This document shows positions 8,846 to 17,862 of a stretch of 64,000 nucleotides of DNA, piece by piece. How positions within the stretch are numbered: position 1 is the stretch's first letter; each line of letters starts with the position of its first letter. Below the pieces are notes generated by a model, which had not been told where the DNA came from, did no database searches, and worked only from the letters and a program-made list of their open reading frames with translations. The stretch is taken from assembly GCF_004167675.1 (NCBI RefSeq), contig NZ_SEZQ01000001.1; one strand, given 5' to 3'. The DNA comes from Aliivibrio finisterrensis_A. GTDB taxonomy: Bacteria > Pseudomonadota > Gammaproteobacteria > Enterobacterales > Vibrionaceae. The translations under genes and the position numbers were made by a program.

Positions 8846-9658
8846 ATGTTGCAGTTATTTGGTGAAAATTTAGAAAGCTTGAGTCTTGTTGAAGGCGCTT
8901 TAGCACTTAATGTTGCTATTAATCCAAGCATACAAAAGCAATGGGTTGACACCAAACTGCAAGAAATGTGTGTAGAAGCAGAGCAAGTATTAGCTCATGA
9001 ACTCAATGACGAACAACGTTTAGAGCGGTTAGTTCAACTTTTTTATGTTGAATGGGGGTATCAAGGTGATATTTATACCTACTTTAACTCTGAAAACGCG
9101 TTTATTGATCATGTGATTGATACTAAAAAAGGCATTCCAGTTACTTTGGGTGCTCTATTTTTATATCTTTGTGACTATGTAAACCTTCCTGTCAGCGCTA
9201 TCAACTTCCCAACTCAACTCGTTTTAAGAGTGGATTGGCCAAATCAGGAAACTCGCTATATAAATCCGTTTGATGGTCAGTATATTGGTGAGCATTTAAT
9301 GACGGCTTGGTTAATCGGTTACGGTGGTCCGTTAGCAAAAATTTTGCCGGTACACCTTGAGTCGATTGATAATGTGACCTTAATTGGGCGTTTACTTGCG
9401 GTGATTAAAACGGCTTGTATTCGAGAGAAAAAATTTGCGTTTGCATTAACATGCAGTGATTTGGCACTGACTATGGTGCCGGATGATCCATTTGAAATTC
9501 GTGATAGAGGATTAATCTATCAACAACTACACTGTAATGAAGTTGCAAAAAGCGATTTAGAATATTTTATTGAGCAGTGCCCAAATGATCCATCAGTGCT
9601 ATTGGTGAAAGAGCAAGTTCAACTGTTATTACAACAACATCCTACCGTTCTCCATTAA
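8846..9658 (+). CDS. SirB1 family protein (transglutaminase-like fold with TPR repeats)
   Basis: 270 residues in two parts: an N-terminal transglutaminase-like domain (about 1-160) containing KKGIPVTLGALFLYL and INFPTQLVLR, and a C-terminal TPR-like helical part (about 185-265). It corresponds to the SirB1/YchA family. The active-site cysteine of true transglutaminases is not obvious, so enzymatic activity is uncertain. It sits tightly between sirB2 and kdsA, 2 bp on each side, and is surely cotranscribed. Confidence 0.9.
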   Translation: MLQLFGENLESLSLVEGALALNVAINPSIQKQWVDTKLQEMCVEAEQVLAHELNDEQRLERLVQLFYVEWGYQGDIYTYFNSENAFIDHVIDTKKGIPVTLGALFLYLCDYVNLPVSAINFPTQLVLRVDWPNQETRYINPFDGQYIGEHLMTAWLIGYGGPLAKILPVHLESIDNVTLIGRLLAVIKTACIREKKFAFALTCSDLALTMVPDDPFEIRDRGLIYQQLHCNEVAKSDLEYFIEQCPNDPSVLLVKEQVQLLLQQHPTVLH

Positions 9659-9669
9659 GAGTGAAGATA

Positions 9670-10524
9670 ATGCAAAATCAAAAAACAGTAAAAATTGGCA
9701 ATATCGATGTCGCAAATGATAAGCCGTTTACCTTATTTGCAGGTATGAACGTATTAGAATCTCGTGATCTTGCAATGCAAATCTGTGAGAAGTACGTAGA
9801 AATTACTGATAAATTAGGCATTCCTTACGTATTTAAAGCGTCTTTTGATAAAGCAAACCGTTCTTCAATTCATTCATACCGCGGTCCTGGTATGGAAGAA
9901 GGTTTAAAAATATTCCAAGAGTTGAAAGATACTTTTGGCGTTAAAATTATTACGGATATTCATACAGAAGCACAAGCTCAGCCTGTAGCTGATGTGGTGG
10001 ATGTAATCCAACTACCTGCTTTTCTTGCTCGTCAAACAGACTTAGTTGAGACGATGGCAAGAACTGGTGCTGTGATTAACGTTAAAAAACCACAGTTTAT
10101 GAGCCCAGATCAAGTCGGCAATATTGTTGATAAGTTTGCAGAATGTGGGAATGAAAATATCATCCTTTGTGAGCGTGGTTCGTGCATGGGTTACGACAAC
10201 CTAGTGGTTGATATGCTTGGTTTTGGTGTAATGAAAAAAGCGTCAAATGGTAGCCCAATCATCTTTGATGTAACACATTCTCTACAGAACCGTGATCCAA
10301 GTGGTAAAGCGTCTGGCGGCCGTCGTTCACAAACAGTAGAACTTGCAAAAGCGGGTTTAGCGACAGGTATTGCAGGCCTATTTATTGAAGCGCATCCAAA
10401 CCCTGATAAAGCGTTATGTGATGGGCCTTCAGCATTACCGCTAGATCAACTAGAACCTTTCTTGAAACAAATGAAAGCGCTAGATGATTTAATTAAAGGT
10501 TTTGAGCACATCGATATTAAATAA
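9670..10524 (+). CDS. kdsA: 3-deoxy-8-phosphooctulonate synthase (KDO-8-P synthase)
   Basis: Condenses phosphoenolpyruvate with arabinose 5-phosphate to KDO-8-phosphate for the lipopolysaccharide inner core. The signatures LFAGMNVLESRDLA, FKASFDKANRSS and DVTHSLQNRD are intact. I take ATG 9670, giving 284 residues, the E. coli length; a GTG at 9661 would add MKI. Last gene of the hemA-prfA-prmC-sirB2-sirB1-kdsA run, followed by an intrinsic terminator. Confidence 0.97.
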   Translation: MQNQKTVKIGNIDVANDKPFTLFAGMNVLESRDLAMQICEKYVEITDKLGIPYVFKASFDKANRSSIHSYRGPGMEEGLKIFQELKDTFGVKIITDIHTEAQAQPVADVVDVIQLPAFLARQTDLVETMARTGAVINVKKPQFMSPDQVGNIVDKFAECGNENIILCERGSCMGYDNLVVDMLGFGVMKKASNGSPIIFDVTHSLQNRDPSGKASGGRRSQTVELAKAGLATGIAGLFIEAHPNPDKALCDGPSALPLDQLEPFLKQMKALDDLIKGFEHIDIK

Positions 10525-10547
10525 TATTGAGAGTAGCTAGATAAATT

Positions 10548-10582
10548 AAAGCCCAAGAGAGATAACTTTCTTGGGCTTTTTT
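10548..10582. terminator. bidirectional terminator between kdsA and cobA
   Basis: The stem AAAGCCCAAGA/TCTTGGGCTTT is followed by a T run on the plus strand and preceded by A-rich sequence. It sits between two convergent genes, so it can end both transcripts. Confidence 0.9.
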
Positions 10583-10599
10583 GTGTATGGTTTAAATGC

Positions 10600-11388
10600 T
10601 TATTCAGTATCTGCTGAGTTTGGTGAAAACCAATCTAGTTTTTTATGTAATGTCGTTACACTACCCACAACAATTAATGACGGGCTAATGGCTTTTTTTG
10701 CCATTTGAGCTAATTCTGAAATGGTACCTGTAAATACTTTTTGTTTTTGTGTTGTACCACGCTCAATAATAGCACAAGGCGTATCTGCCGCTAATCCATG
10801 CTCAATTAACTGGGTTGAAATGTGTGGAGATTGCTTTAACCCCATGTAGAAAACCAAGGTATTGTTTGAACGAACTAAAGCGTCCCATTCAATTTCTGCT
10901 CCGTCTTTTTGAACATGAGCGGTAATAAACTGGACACTTTGTGCATGGTCTCGATGGGTAAGGGGAATACCAGCATAAGAGGTAGCCCCAGCAGCGGCGG
11001 TAATACCAGGAATTACTTCAAATTGAACACCGTTTTCAGCCAGGGTTTCTAACTCTTCACCGCCTCGACCAAAGATAAATGAATCGCCACCTTTAAGACG
11101 CACAACACGTTTACCTTCTTGTGCTTTATCTACCAGTATTTGGTTTATTTTATCTTGTGGGACGAAATGAAAGTCAAGTTTCTTACCAACATAAATCATT
11201 TCTGCCTTATCGTTCGCAAGCGCTAAAATTTCTTTGGATACTAGACGATCGTAAACAAGAACGTCAGCGTCTTTAATTAAGCGATAACCTTTCATGGTTA
11301 ATAATTCAGGATCACCAGGACCTGCGCCAACAAGAGAAACAAGTCCGGTTTGTTTGTGTTGCTCAGATTGAGCTTGAATACTTGGCAT
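10600..11388 (-). CDS. cobA: uroporphyrinogen-III C-methyltransferase
   Basis: SAM-dependent enzyme that methylates uroporphyrinogen III at C2 and C7 to precorrin-2, the siroheme precursor. Tetrapyrrole methylase motifs are visible: VGAGPGDPELLTMKG near the N terminus, VRLKGGDSFIFGRGGEE, and GITAAAGATSYAGIPLTHR. The start ATG 11388 (262 residues) has AGGA 8 nt upstream; a few extra codons upstream lack support. It lies after nirBDC and should supply siroheme to NirB. No fused CysG dehydrogenase/ferrochelatase domain is present. A hairpin at 11440 separates it from nirC, so it may have its own promoter. Confidence 0.96.
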   Translation of the reverse strand: MPSIQAQSEQHKQTGLVSLVGAGPGDPELLTMKGYRLIKDADVLVYDRLVSKEILALANDKAEMIYVGKKLDFHFVPQDKINQILVDKAQEGKRVVRLKGGDSFIFGRGGEELETLAENGVQFEVIPGITAAAGATSYAGIPLTHRDHAQSVQFITAHVQKDGAEIEWDALVRSNNTLVFYMGLKQSPHISTQLIEHGLAADTPCAIIERGTTQKQKVFTGTISELAQMAKKAISPSLIVVGSVTTLHKKLDWFSPNSADTE

Positions 11389-11439
11389 AATAGATTCCTG
11401 CATTATGTTTTTATTTTACTCTAGTATGTAAGAGTCGAT

Positions 11440-11477
11440 AAAAAAAATCACCCTTAATACTTGATTAAGAGTGATTT
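11440..11477 (-). terminator. intrinsic terminator after nirC
   Basis: The stem AAATCACCCTTAAT/ATTAAGAGTGATTT has a single mismatch and loop ACTTG. On the minus strand it is followed by a run of about seven T. It lies between nirC and cobA and would reduce read-through into cobA. Confidence 0.8.
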
Positions 11478-11515
11478 AATTTGAATGAGTTATAACTAAC
11501 TTTATTCGTTACTAA

Positions 11516-12334
11516 TTACTTAGCATCCAATGATGGCGCTGTTTTTGCGTGAGTAAGATAAAGAGGAATACAAGTAAATAGTAGGCCGCCAACAATATTA
11601 CCTAAAATAGTAGGGATAAGGTTGAAGTTCAACCATGTAGCGATACCGAAATCAGCACCAAGAATCATACCCAGTGGGAATAGGAACATGTTTACTACTG
11701 TGTGCTCAAATACTAGTGCGAAGAAGATAAAGATTGGGAACCACATCATTGCTACACGGCCGGACACTGTGCGAGCTGTCATATTACCAATCACACCTAA
11801 ACATACCATTAGGTTACAGAAAATAGCGCGGACAAAACACGTGATCCAGCCATCCATGCCCATATTTTCAAAACCTAAGCTACGGCCTGTCGATACAGCG
11901 ATAAACTTCTTCGCAACCGCGTTTAACTCTAAAGAGAAGTTACCTGTTAGAGAAACCGCAACAAGATAAGCAACAATTAATGAGCCAATAAGGTTACCTA
12001 GACCAACAATACCCCAGCAGCGGAAAATACGACCCCAAGTAATACCAGGACGGTTATCAAACTTTGCCAATGGAGCAAGACCAAATACCCCAGTTACTAG
12101 GTCATAGCCCATTACACTCAAAATAACAAAACCAACCGGGAAAACAAGCGCACCAACGATACCAACACCAGTTTGAACCATTGTCGTAATAGCAACCACC
12201 ACCGCTAAAGATAAGATAATACCAGCCATTGTGCTTCGTATTAGAAGATCTCGAGTGCTTGTTTTTACTTTTGCTTCACCAACATTAATCATGGTTTGTA
12301 CAAATTCTGCTGGTTTAAAGTCAATAGTAGACAT
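11516..12334 (-). CDS. nirC: formate/nitrite transporter family protein, probable nitrite channel NirC
   Basis: A 272-residue inner-membrane protein of the FNT family with six hydrophobic helices; FNT proteins are pentameric channels for small monovalent anions. The conserved ANMGNLV-like region appears as GLGNLIGS. Its place directly after nirB-nirD indicates nitrite transport (NirC) rather than formate (FocA), though sequence alone does not settle the substrate. A terminator follows. Confidence 0.9.
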   Translation of the reverse strand: MSTIDFKPAEFVQTMINVGEAKVKTSTRDLLIRSTMAGIILSLAVVVAITTMVQTGVGIVGALVFPVGFVILSVMGYDLVTGVFGLAPLAKFDNRPGITWGRIFRCWGIVGLGNLIGSLIVAYLVAVSLTGNFSLELNAVAKKFIAVSTGRSLGFENMGMDGWITCFVRAIFCNLMVCLGVIGNMTARTVSGRVAMMWFPIFIFFALVFEHTVVNMFLFPLGMILGADFGIATWLNFNLIPTILGNIVGGLLFTCIPLYLTHAKTAPSLDAK

Positions 12335-12444
12335 GAATGTGTCCTTATAAAAAATTAAAGTTTAAATTGAATAGTGAAAGACTCGCTGGTTCTCTACTGT
12401 TAAGAAACAGCAAGCCTTTAAGCTATTAAATCTAACGTAAGTAA

Positions 12445-12774
12445 CTAAGCTGAGATTTCTACTGCACCTTTAGTAACACGAGTTTTATATGCTTTAACGT
12501 TAAATTGCTCATCTTCCATGCATACACCTGTAGTAAGGTTAAAGCGCTGTTTCTTTAGAGGGCTCGCCACCCAAAGCTCACCTTTGTGCTCAACCGTTAA
12601 ACCGCGAGATAAAACGTTTGATTGGAAAAACGGGTCAGTATTACTAATAGCGAACACTTCTTCGGCTTTAGTTGGGCGGAAAATAGCAACTTGCTCACCA
12701 CCAACCAATGCACAAACCCCTGTACCTGGAATGATATCTTCTAGTTGACAGATTTTTACGAATTTAGAAGTCAT
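12445..12774 (-). CDS. nirD: nitrite reductase (NADH) small subunit
   Basis: A 109-residue Rieske-like fold subunit of cytoplasmic NADH-dependent nitrite reductase. The Cys/His ligands of true Rieske proteins are missing, as is normal for NirD. Conserved VCALVGGEQVAIFRP and VASPLKKQRFNLTTG segments are present. The gene lies 17 bp after nirB and before nirC, in the enterobacterial nirBDC order. Confidence 0.97.
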   Translation of the reverse strand: MTSKFVKICQLEDIIPGTGVCALVGGEQVAIFRPTKAEEVFAISNTDPFFQSNVLSRGLTVEHKGELWVASPLKKQRFNLTTGVCMEDEQFNVKAYKTRVTKGAVEISA

Positions 12775-12791
12775 AATTAACTCTCTCGCTC

Positions 12792-15353
12792 TTATTCAGT
12801 TGCAGCTACGTGTAGGATGTCACCCTTTGCTTCTGGGTGTTTTTCAGTAAAAGTTGCTGGGCGGTGTTGCTCACGGCCATCAGAAACAAACACAACATTT
12901 TCATCACGATCATCAGCATTGATAAAGTGAGCAAAACGCTTAAGTTGAGTTTCGTCATTAATTGTATCTGTCCACTCACATGCAAAGTTGTTCACTAATT
13001 TTGCTACATCCAGTTCCAGTTGCTCGTTGATACCCAGTTTGTTATCTACGATGACTTCACGTAGGTAATCCACACCGCCTTCTAGGTTATCCATCCATAC
13101 CGATGTACGTTGTAGTGGTGCAGCCGTACGAATGTAGAACATCATGAAACGATCGATATATTTGATAAGTGTCTCTTGGTCTAAATCGCTTGCCAGTAAG
13201 TCTGCGTGACGAGGTTTCATACCACCGTTACCACAGACATACATGTTCCAACCTGCGTCAGTTGCGATAATACCTAAGTCTTTACCTTGGGCTTCAGCAC
13301 ACTCACGAGTACATCCAGACACACCAAACTTCATCTTATGAGGCGTACGGATGCCTTTGTAACGGTTCTCGATCATTACGCCTAGGCCTACAGAGTCTTG
13401 AACACCGTAACGACACCACGTTGAACCAACACATGTTTTAGCCATGCGAAGTGCTTTTGCGTAAGCTTGACCTGTCTCGTAACCTGCTGCGATTAACTTC
13501 TTCCAGATTGCTGGTAAGTCATCTTTTTGAGCGCCAAATAGACCGATACGCTGTGCGCCTGTAATTTTGGTGTACAGGTTGTACTCTGCTGCAACATCAG
13601 CAAGAACGCTTAGTGCTTGAGGTGTTACTTCGCCACCCGCCATGCGAGGGATAACAGAGTAAGTACCGTCTTTTTGCATGTTACCTAAGAAGTTATCGTT
13701 GGTATCGTGCAGTTTTACTAGTTCAGGTTTAAGGATGTGCTCACCCCAGCAAGAAGCAAGGATGGAACCTGCAAGAGGTTTACATACTTCACAACCGTAA
13801 CCTTTACCGTATTTTTCTAGAAGTTCATCAAACGTTTTGATTTCTTCGATACGAATAAGGTGGAATAGCTCTTGGCGAGAATAAGCAAAGTGTTCACACA
13901 CGTCACTCTTAACTTCGATACCAGACTTTGCTAATTCTGCATTAAGTACAGAGGTAACTAGAGGGATACAGCCACCACAGCCGGTACCAGCGCCTGTTAC
14001 CGCTTTAATATCAGCCATTGTATGATGACCATCTGCAACCGCTTGAGCGATTTTGCCTTTGGTTACATCAAAGCATGAACAGATAACCGCTGATTCAGGA
14101 AGCGAGTCAGCACCTAGTGTTGGTTTTTCTGCGCCAGCGTGTGCTGGTAGGATAAGAGCGTCAGGGTGTTCTGGTAGGTCGATTTCATTCAGCATAAGTT
14201 GCAGAAGATCGCCATAGTCAGATGTGTCTCCCACCATTACCGCACCAAGTAGCTTCTTGTTGTCTTCAGAAACGATAAGACGCTTGTAAACTTCTTGTTC
14301 TTCATTTTGGTAAACGTAGCTCTTACAACCAGGAGTGCGACCATTAGCATCACCGATAGAGCCAACTTTAACTCCAAGCAGTTTTAGTTTTGCAGACATG
14401 TCTGCGCCTTGAAACTTACTGTCATTACCTAAAATGTGGTCAACGGCAACTGTTGCCATTTTATAACCAGGAGCAACCAAGCCATAGAAGGTTTGATTCC
14501 AAGAAGCACATTCCCCAATTGCGTAAATGTTCTTATCGGTAGTTTGGCAGTTATCATTGATTTCGATACCGCCACGAGGAGCAATACCAAGACCCATTTG
14601 ACGAGCCAGTTTATCTTGAGGACGAATACCAGCAGAGAATACGATAAAATCTGCTTCTAATTCAGTACCATCAGCAAAACGCATGACATTACGTGCATCT
14701 TTTCCTTCAGGTACAATTTCAAGTGTATTTTTGCTCGTGTGAACATTAACACCCATGCGTTCGATTTTTTGACGAAGTTGGTTGCCACCAGCAAGATCAA
14801 GTTGTTCTGCCATTAATTTCGGTGCAAATTCAACAACGTGAGTCGTTACACCCAGTGCTTTTAATGCACCAGCTGCTTCAAGGCCTAATAGACCACCACC
14901 AATAACGACACCACTTTTACTGTTTTTTGCCGTCGCTTCGATAGATTTAAGATCTTCAATCGTGCGATAAACAAAACAATCTTTACCATCGTTCCCTTTA
15001 ATTGGTGGAACGAATGGGTAAGAACCCGTTGCAAGAACCAGTTTGTCGTATTGAATCTCACGGCCAGTGCTTGAGTAAACGGTTTGTTTTTCACGATTGA
15101 TATTAATAGCACGCTCACCAAGTAAAACATTGATGTTGTGTTTTTCGTAGAATCCTTCTTTTACAAGAGAAAGTTCATCTGCAGTATGATGAGAAAAATA
15201 AGAAGAAAGGTGAACACGGTCGTACGCGACACGAGGCTCTTCACAAAACACCGTGATGTCCATGTTTTGAACGTCGGTTTTATCTACTAAATCTTCGATA
15301 TAGCGATGACCAACCATGCCATTACCGATGATGACTAACTTCATCTTGCTCAT
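12792..15353 (-). CDS. nirB: nitrite reductase (NADH) large subunit
   Basis: Cytoplasmic siroheme enzyme reducing nitrite to ammonia with NADH. Order of parts: FAD/NADH reductase domain (GNGMVGHR near the N terminus; VIGGGLLGLEAAGAL), BFD-like [2Fe-2S] domain with cysteine pairs (CSCF...CGGC), a second CEVC motif, then the nitrite/sulfite reductase repeat with the 4Fe-4S/siroheme ligands CVGSTWC and CTREC. I start at ATG 15353 (853 residues), with AGGA 8 nt upstream; the frame is open 24 codons further but that would overlap the FNR site. Head of nirBDC. Confidence 0.97.
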   Translation of the reverse strand: MSKMKLVIIGNGMVGHRYIEDLVDKTDVQNMDITVFCEEPRVAYDRVHLSSYFSHHTADELSLVKEGFYEKHNINVLLGERAININREKQTVYSSTGREIQYDKLVLATGSYPFVPPIKGNDGKDCFVYRTIEDLKSIEATAKNSKSGVVIGGGLLGLEAAGALKALGVTTHVVEFAPKLMAEQLDLAGGNQLRQKIERMGVNVHTSKNTLEIVPEGKDARNVMRFADGTELEADFIVFSAGIRPQDKLARQMGLGIAPRGGIEINDNCQTTDKNIYAIGECASWNQTFYGLVAPGYKMATVAVDHILGNDSKFQGADMSAKLKLLGVKVGSIGDANGRTPGCKSYVYQNEEQEVYKRLIVSEDNKKLLGAVMVGDTSDYGDLLQLMLNEIDLPEHPDALILPAHAGAEKPTLGADSLPESAVICSCFDVTKGKIAQAVADGHHTMADIKAVTGAGTGCGGCIPLVTSVLNAELAKSGIEVKSDVCEHFAYSRQELFHLIRIEEIKTFDELLEKYGKGYGCEVCKPLAGSILASCWGEHILKPELVKLHDTNDNFLGNMQKDGTYSVIPRMAGGEVTPQALSVLADVAAEYNLYTKITGAQRIGLFGAQKDDLPAIWKKLIAAGYETGQAYAKALRMAKTCVGSTWCRYGVQDSVGLGVMIENRYKGIRTPHKMKFGVSGCTRECAEAQGKDLGIIATDAGWNMYVCGNGGMKPRHADLLASDLDQETLIKYIDRFMMFYIRTAAPLQRTSVWMDNLEGGVDYLREVIVDNKLGINEQLELDVAKLVNNFACEWTDTINDETQLKRFAHFINADDRDENVVFVSDGREQHRPATFTEKHPEAKGDILHVAATE

Positions 15354-15383
15354 AAGGATTCCTATTATCTTTGATATATAGAT

Positions 15384-15425
15384 ATGATGAATTATGAATG
15401 AATGTGTCGATATGATGTGGATCAA
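15384..15425 (-). promoter_or_regulatory. FNR box and probable promoter of nirB
   Basis: On the minus strand TTGATCCACATCAT at 15412-15425 matches the FNR consensus TTGAT-N4-ATCAA in all but the last base. A 4-of-6 match to a -10 (CATCAT, 15384-15389) is spaced as in class II FNR promoters, which would place the box near -41.5. Direct activation under oxygen limitation fits the nitrite-reduction genes downstream. NarL/NarP sites were not resolved. Confidence 0.75.
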
Positions 15426-15590
15426 TTACGAAATAAAACTACACTAAAGGGGTAGTTGAGCGGATGCGTTGTCATTTTTTGTTATTTAATCAATTACTTG
15501 TGTGTGGCACGTAACTATTGTGTGTTGTTTTTTTACAATATCTAACAGAATTAATTTCTTTTTGGTCGGTTTTATCTTTGTTTTCTGAAA

Positions 15591-15626
15591 AAAAAAGACA
15601 GAATGTGAAGTTACATTCTGTCTTTA
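15591..15626 (-). terminator. intrinsic terminator after the receptor remnant
   Basis: A perfect 13-bp stem AAAGACAGAATGT/ACATTCTGTCTTT with a 6-nt loop. On the minus strand it is followed by a long T run. It sits 25 bp after the stop of the decayed chemoreceptor fragment, whose original terminator it probably was. Confidence 0.88.
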
Positions 15627-15650
15627 TTGGAGGGAATGTTTCTTACGAGT

Positions 15651-15800
15651 TTACAATTTGAATCGATCTATTTCTTGTTTTAACTCATTTGAAAGTTCAG
15701 ATAGTCCTGAAGCTTGGATCACTGATTGTTTTGTTTCTTCTGTTACTGTTAATTGGCTCTTTAATGCTTTGTGAAGCCATATCGGAAAGTGCATACAAAG
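15651..15800 (-). pseudogene. remnant of the 3' end of a methyl-accepting chemotaxis protein gene
   Basis: Minus-strand translation ends in ASGLSELSNELKQEIDRFKL and a stop, the usual C-terminal tail of chemoreceptors. Just upstream, LTVTEETKQSV fits the same family but has too few residues before the tail, so sequence has been lost inside. Further upstream the similarity (ALSDMASQSIKE) moves to another frame near 15757, so there is also a frameshift. Nothing receptor-like remains beyond about 15800. A 47-codon open frame starts at an ATG at 15794 but has no convincing ribosome site. I call it a pseudogene fragment left by deletion. The rest of 15426-16090 is AT-rich and shows nothing else. 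Confidence 0.72.
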
Positions 15801-16090
15801 CTGAACTTAGCTAAAATATATAAAAATTTATTATTATGTTTATAAATATTTTTTTGAATATAACTTCTCAGCAAGGTAAACGTTTTCTTTGTATGTTTAG
15901 TGTTCAGCTTATTTTGGTTTCATGATTTATTAATAATTTATGAGTTATTTTTAGTGATCTAACAGGCATATTTATGAGATCAATGTGAGAGTAAAGCGTA
16001 ATTCTTTTAAACTTGGTCAGGTTATTGGGGTGAATCGCTCGTAATTGATTGATTCAGCCTAGTTTATCCCCCTTGAATGAATGGTGAAAC

Positions 16091-17752
16091 ATGATGGAAC
16101 GTCTTTCTCTAAAAACAGCGATTGCTGCGGCACTAGTTACAACACTAGCAGGTTGTGCAACAACAACTGAGCATGCATGGCAAGAAGATACTACGTATAA
16201 GCTAACGGTATTACATACAAATGATAACCACGGTCGTTTTTGGCAGAATAAATACGGCGAGTATGGCATGGCGGCTCGTAAAACGCTGATTGATGAGTTA
16301 CGAGCAGATGTTCAAGCACAAGGCGGTAGCGTTCTTCTTCTTTCTGGTGGTGATATTAATACCGGTGTTCCTGAATCAGATCTTCAGGATGCTGAACCAG
16401 ATTTTAAAGGCATGAATAAAATTGGTTATGATGCGATTGCCCTTGGTAACCATGAATTTGATAATCCATTAGATGTATTGCAAAAGCAGATTGATTGGGC
16501 TGAGTTCCCAATGCTATCAGCGAATATCTATGATAAGACAACGGGTGAGCGTAAATATCAAGCGTACGAAATCTTTGAAAAGCAAGGTATTAAAATTGCT
16601 GTTGTTGGTTTCACAACTGAAGACACGGCTAAAATTGGTAACCCAGAATACATTGGTGATTTAGAGTTTCGTGATCCTAAAGCAGAAGCGAAAAAAATCA
16701 TTGCAGAGCTAGAAGCGAATGAAAAGCCGGATCTTATTTTTGCAGTAACGCATATGGGCCATTATGAAAATGGTCAACGTGGTATTAACGCTCCAGGTGA
16801 TGTTGCTTTAGCTCGTTCACTTGAGCTTGGTGAGCTAGACATGATTGTGGGTGGTCACTCACAAGAGCCTGTATGTATGGAAGGCCCAAATGTAGCAAAG
16901 AAAAACTTTACGCCGGGTGATGAGTGTAAACCAGACCAGCAAAATGGTACTTGGATTGTTCAGGCTCACGAATGGGGTAAATACGTAGGTAAAGCTGATT
17001 TTGAATTCCGTAATGGCGAATTAGAGATGGTAAGCTACGATCTTATTCCTGTGAACTTAAAGAAAAAAGTGAAAATCGACGGTAAAAAACAGCGTGTATT
17101 TATCCAAGATGAGATTGAACAAGATCCTGAATTACTTGCATTCTTAAAACCATACCAAGAAAAAGGCCAAGGGCAGTTGAATGTGAAAATCGCATCAACT
17201 AATGGAAAGTTAGAAGGGGACCGTAATGTGGTTCGTTTCCAACAAACAAACCTAGGTCGTCTGATTGCAACTTCTCACATGACTCGTGCAAAAGCTGATT
17301 TCGCAGTAATGAACTCTGGCGGTGTACGTGATTCAATTGAAGCGGGTGATGTAACGTATAAAGATGTGTTAACCGTGCAACCATTTGGAAATATCGTTAC
17401 TTATGCTGATATGACAGGCCAAGAAGTACTCGATTACTTAAATGTTGTTGCAACGAAACCTGTTGATTCTGGTGCTTATGCTCAATTTGCAGGCATTCAG
17501 ATGACAGTGGAGAATGGTAAAGTATCAAATGTATTTATTGGTGGTAAGCAATTACGTTTAGATAATACATACCGCTTTACTATCCCAAGCTATAATGCCG
17601 CGGGTGGTGATGGCTATCCTAAAATTTCAGATCATCCAGGCTATGTAAATACTGGTTTCGTTGATGCTGAAGTACTTAAAGAGTTCTTAGAAACAAACAG
17701 CCCAATTGACGTAAACAAGTTTGCGCCACACGGTGACATTACTTATAAGTAA
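16091..17752 (+). CDS. nutA: 5'-nucleotidase lipoprotein (UshA/NutA family)
   Basis: Envelope-exposed metallophosphoesterase that hydrolyses extracellular nucleotides so nucleosides can be taken up. A signal peptide ends in lipobox LAGC (cysteine near residue 22), so it is a lipoprotein, as in Vibrio parahaemolyticus NutA and unlike soluble E. coli UshA. Metal-site motifs HTNDNHGRF, GGDINTG, GNHEFD, THMGHY and GGHS are intact; the C-terminal nucleotide-binding domain has NSGGVRDSIEAGD. 553 residues. ATG at 16091 or 16094 are both possible. Single gene with its own terminator. Confidence 0.96.
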   Translation: MMERLSLKTAIAAALVTTLAGCATTTEHAWQEDTTYKLTVLHTNDNHGRFWQNKYGEYGMAARKTLIDELRADVQAQGGSVLLLSGGDINTGVPESDLQDAEPDFKGMNKIGYDAIALGNHEFDNPLDVLQKQIDWAEFPMLSANIYDKTTGERKYQAYEIFEKQGIKIAVVGFTTEDTAKIGNPEYIGDLEFRDPKAEAKKIIAELEANEKPDLIFAVTHMGHYENGQRGINAPGDVALARSLELGELDMIVGGHSQEPVCMEGPNVAKKNFTPGDECKPDQQNGTWIVQAHEWGKYVGKADFEFRNGELEMVSYDLIPVNLKKKVKIDGKKQRVFIQDEIEQDPELLAFLKPYQEKGQGQLNVKIASTNGKLEGDRNVVRFQQTNLGRLIATSHMTRAKADFAVMNSGGVRDSIEAGDVTYKDVLTVQPFGNIVTYADMTGQEVLDYLNVVATKPVDSGAYAQFAGIQMTVENGKVSNVFIGGKQLRLDNTYRFTIPSYNAAGGDGYPKISDHPGYVNTGFVDAEVLKEFLETNSPIDVNKFAPHGDITYK

Positions 17753-17768
17753 TCATTAGAGAAGATAA

Positions 17769-17801
17769 GCCCCTGAATCGATATGGTCTCAGGGGTTTTT
17801 G
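17769..17801 (+). terminator. intrinsic terminator after nutA
   Basis: The stem CCCCTGA/TCAGGGG with a 12-nt loop is followed by TTTTT, about 17 bp after the nutA stop. Confidence 0.85.
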
Positions 17802-17862
17802 TTTATCAATTCAACAGTTTGTTGCTTTTGTAAGCAAACGGAAAGAAAAAACAAAATAATAC

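Noticed and set aside
15651..15794. An intact 47-codon gene at the receptor remnant
   Set aside because: The ATG at 15794 lacks a good ribosome site and the first residues do not fit the receptor family, while the true family similarity upstream is in a different frame. A pseudogene fits better.
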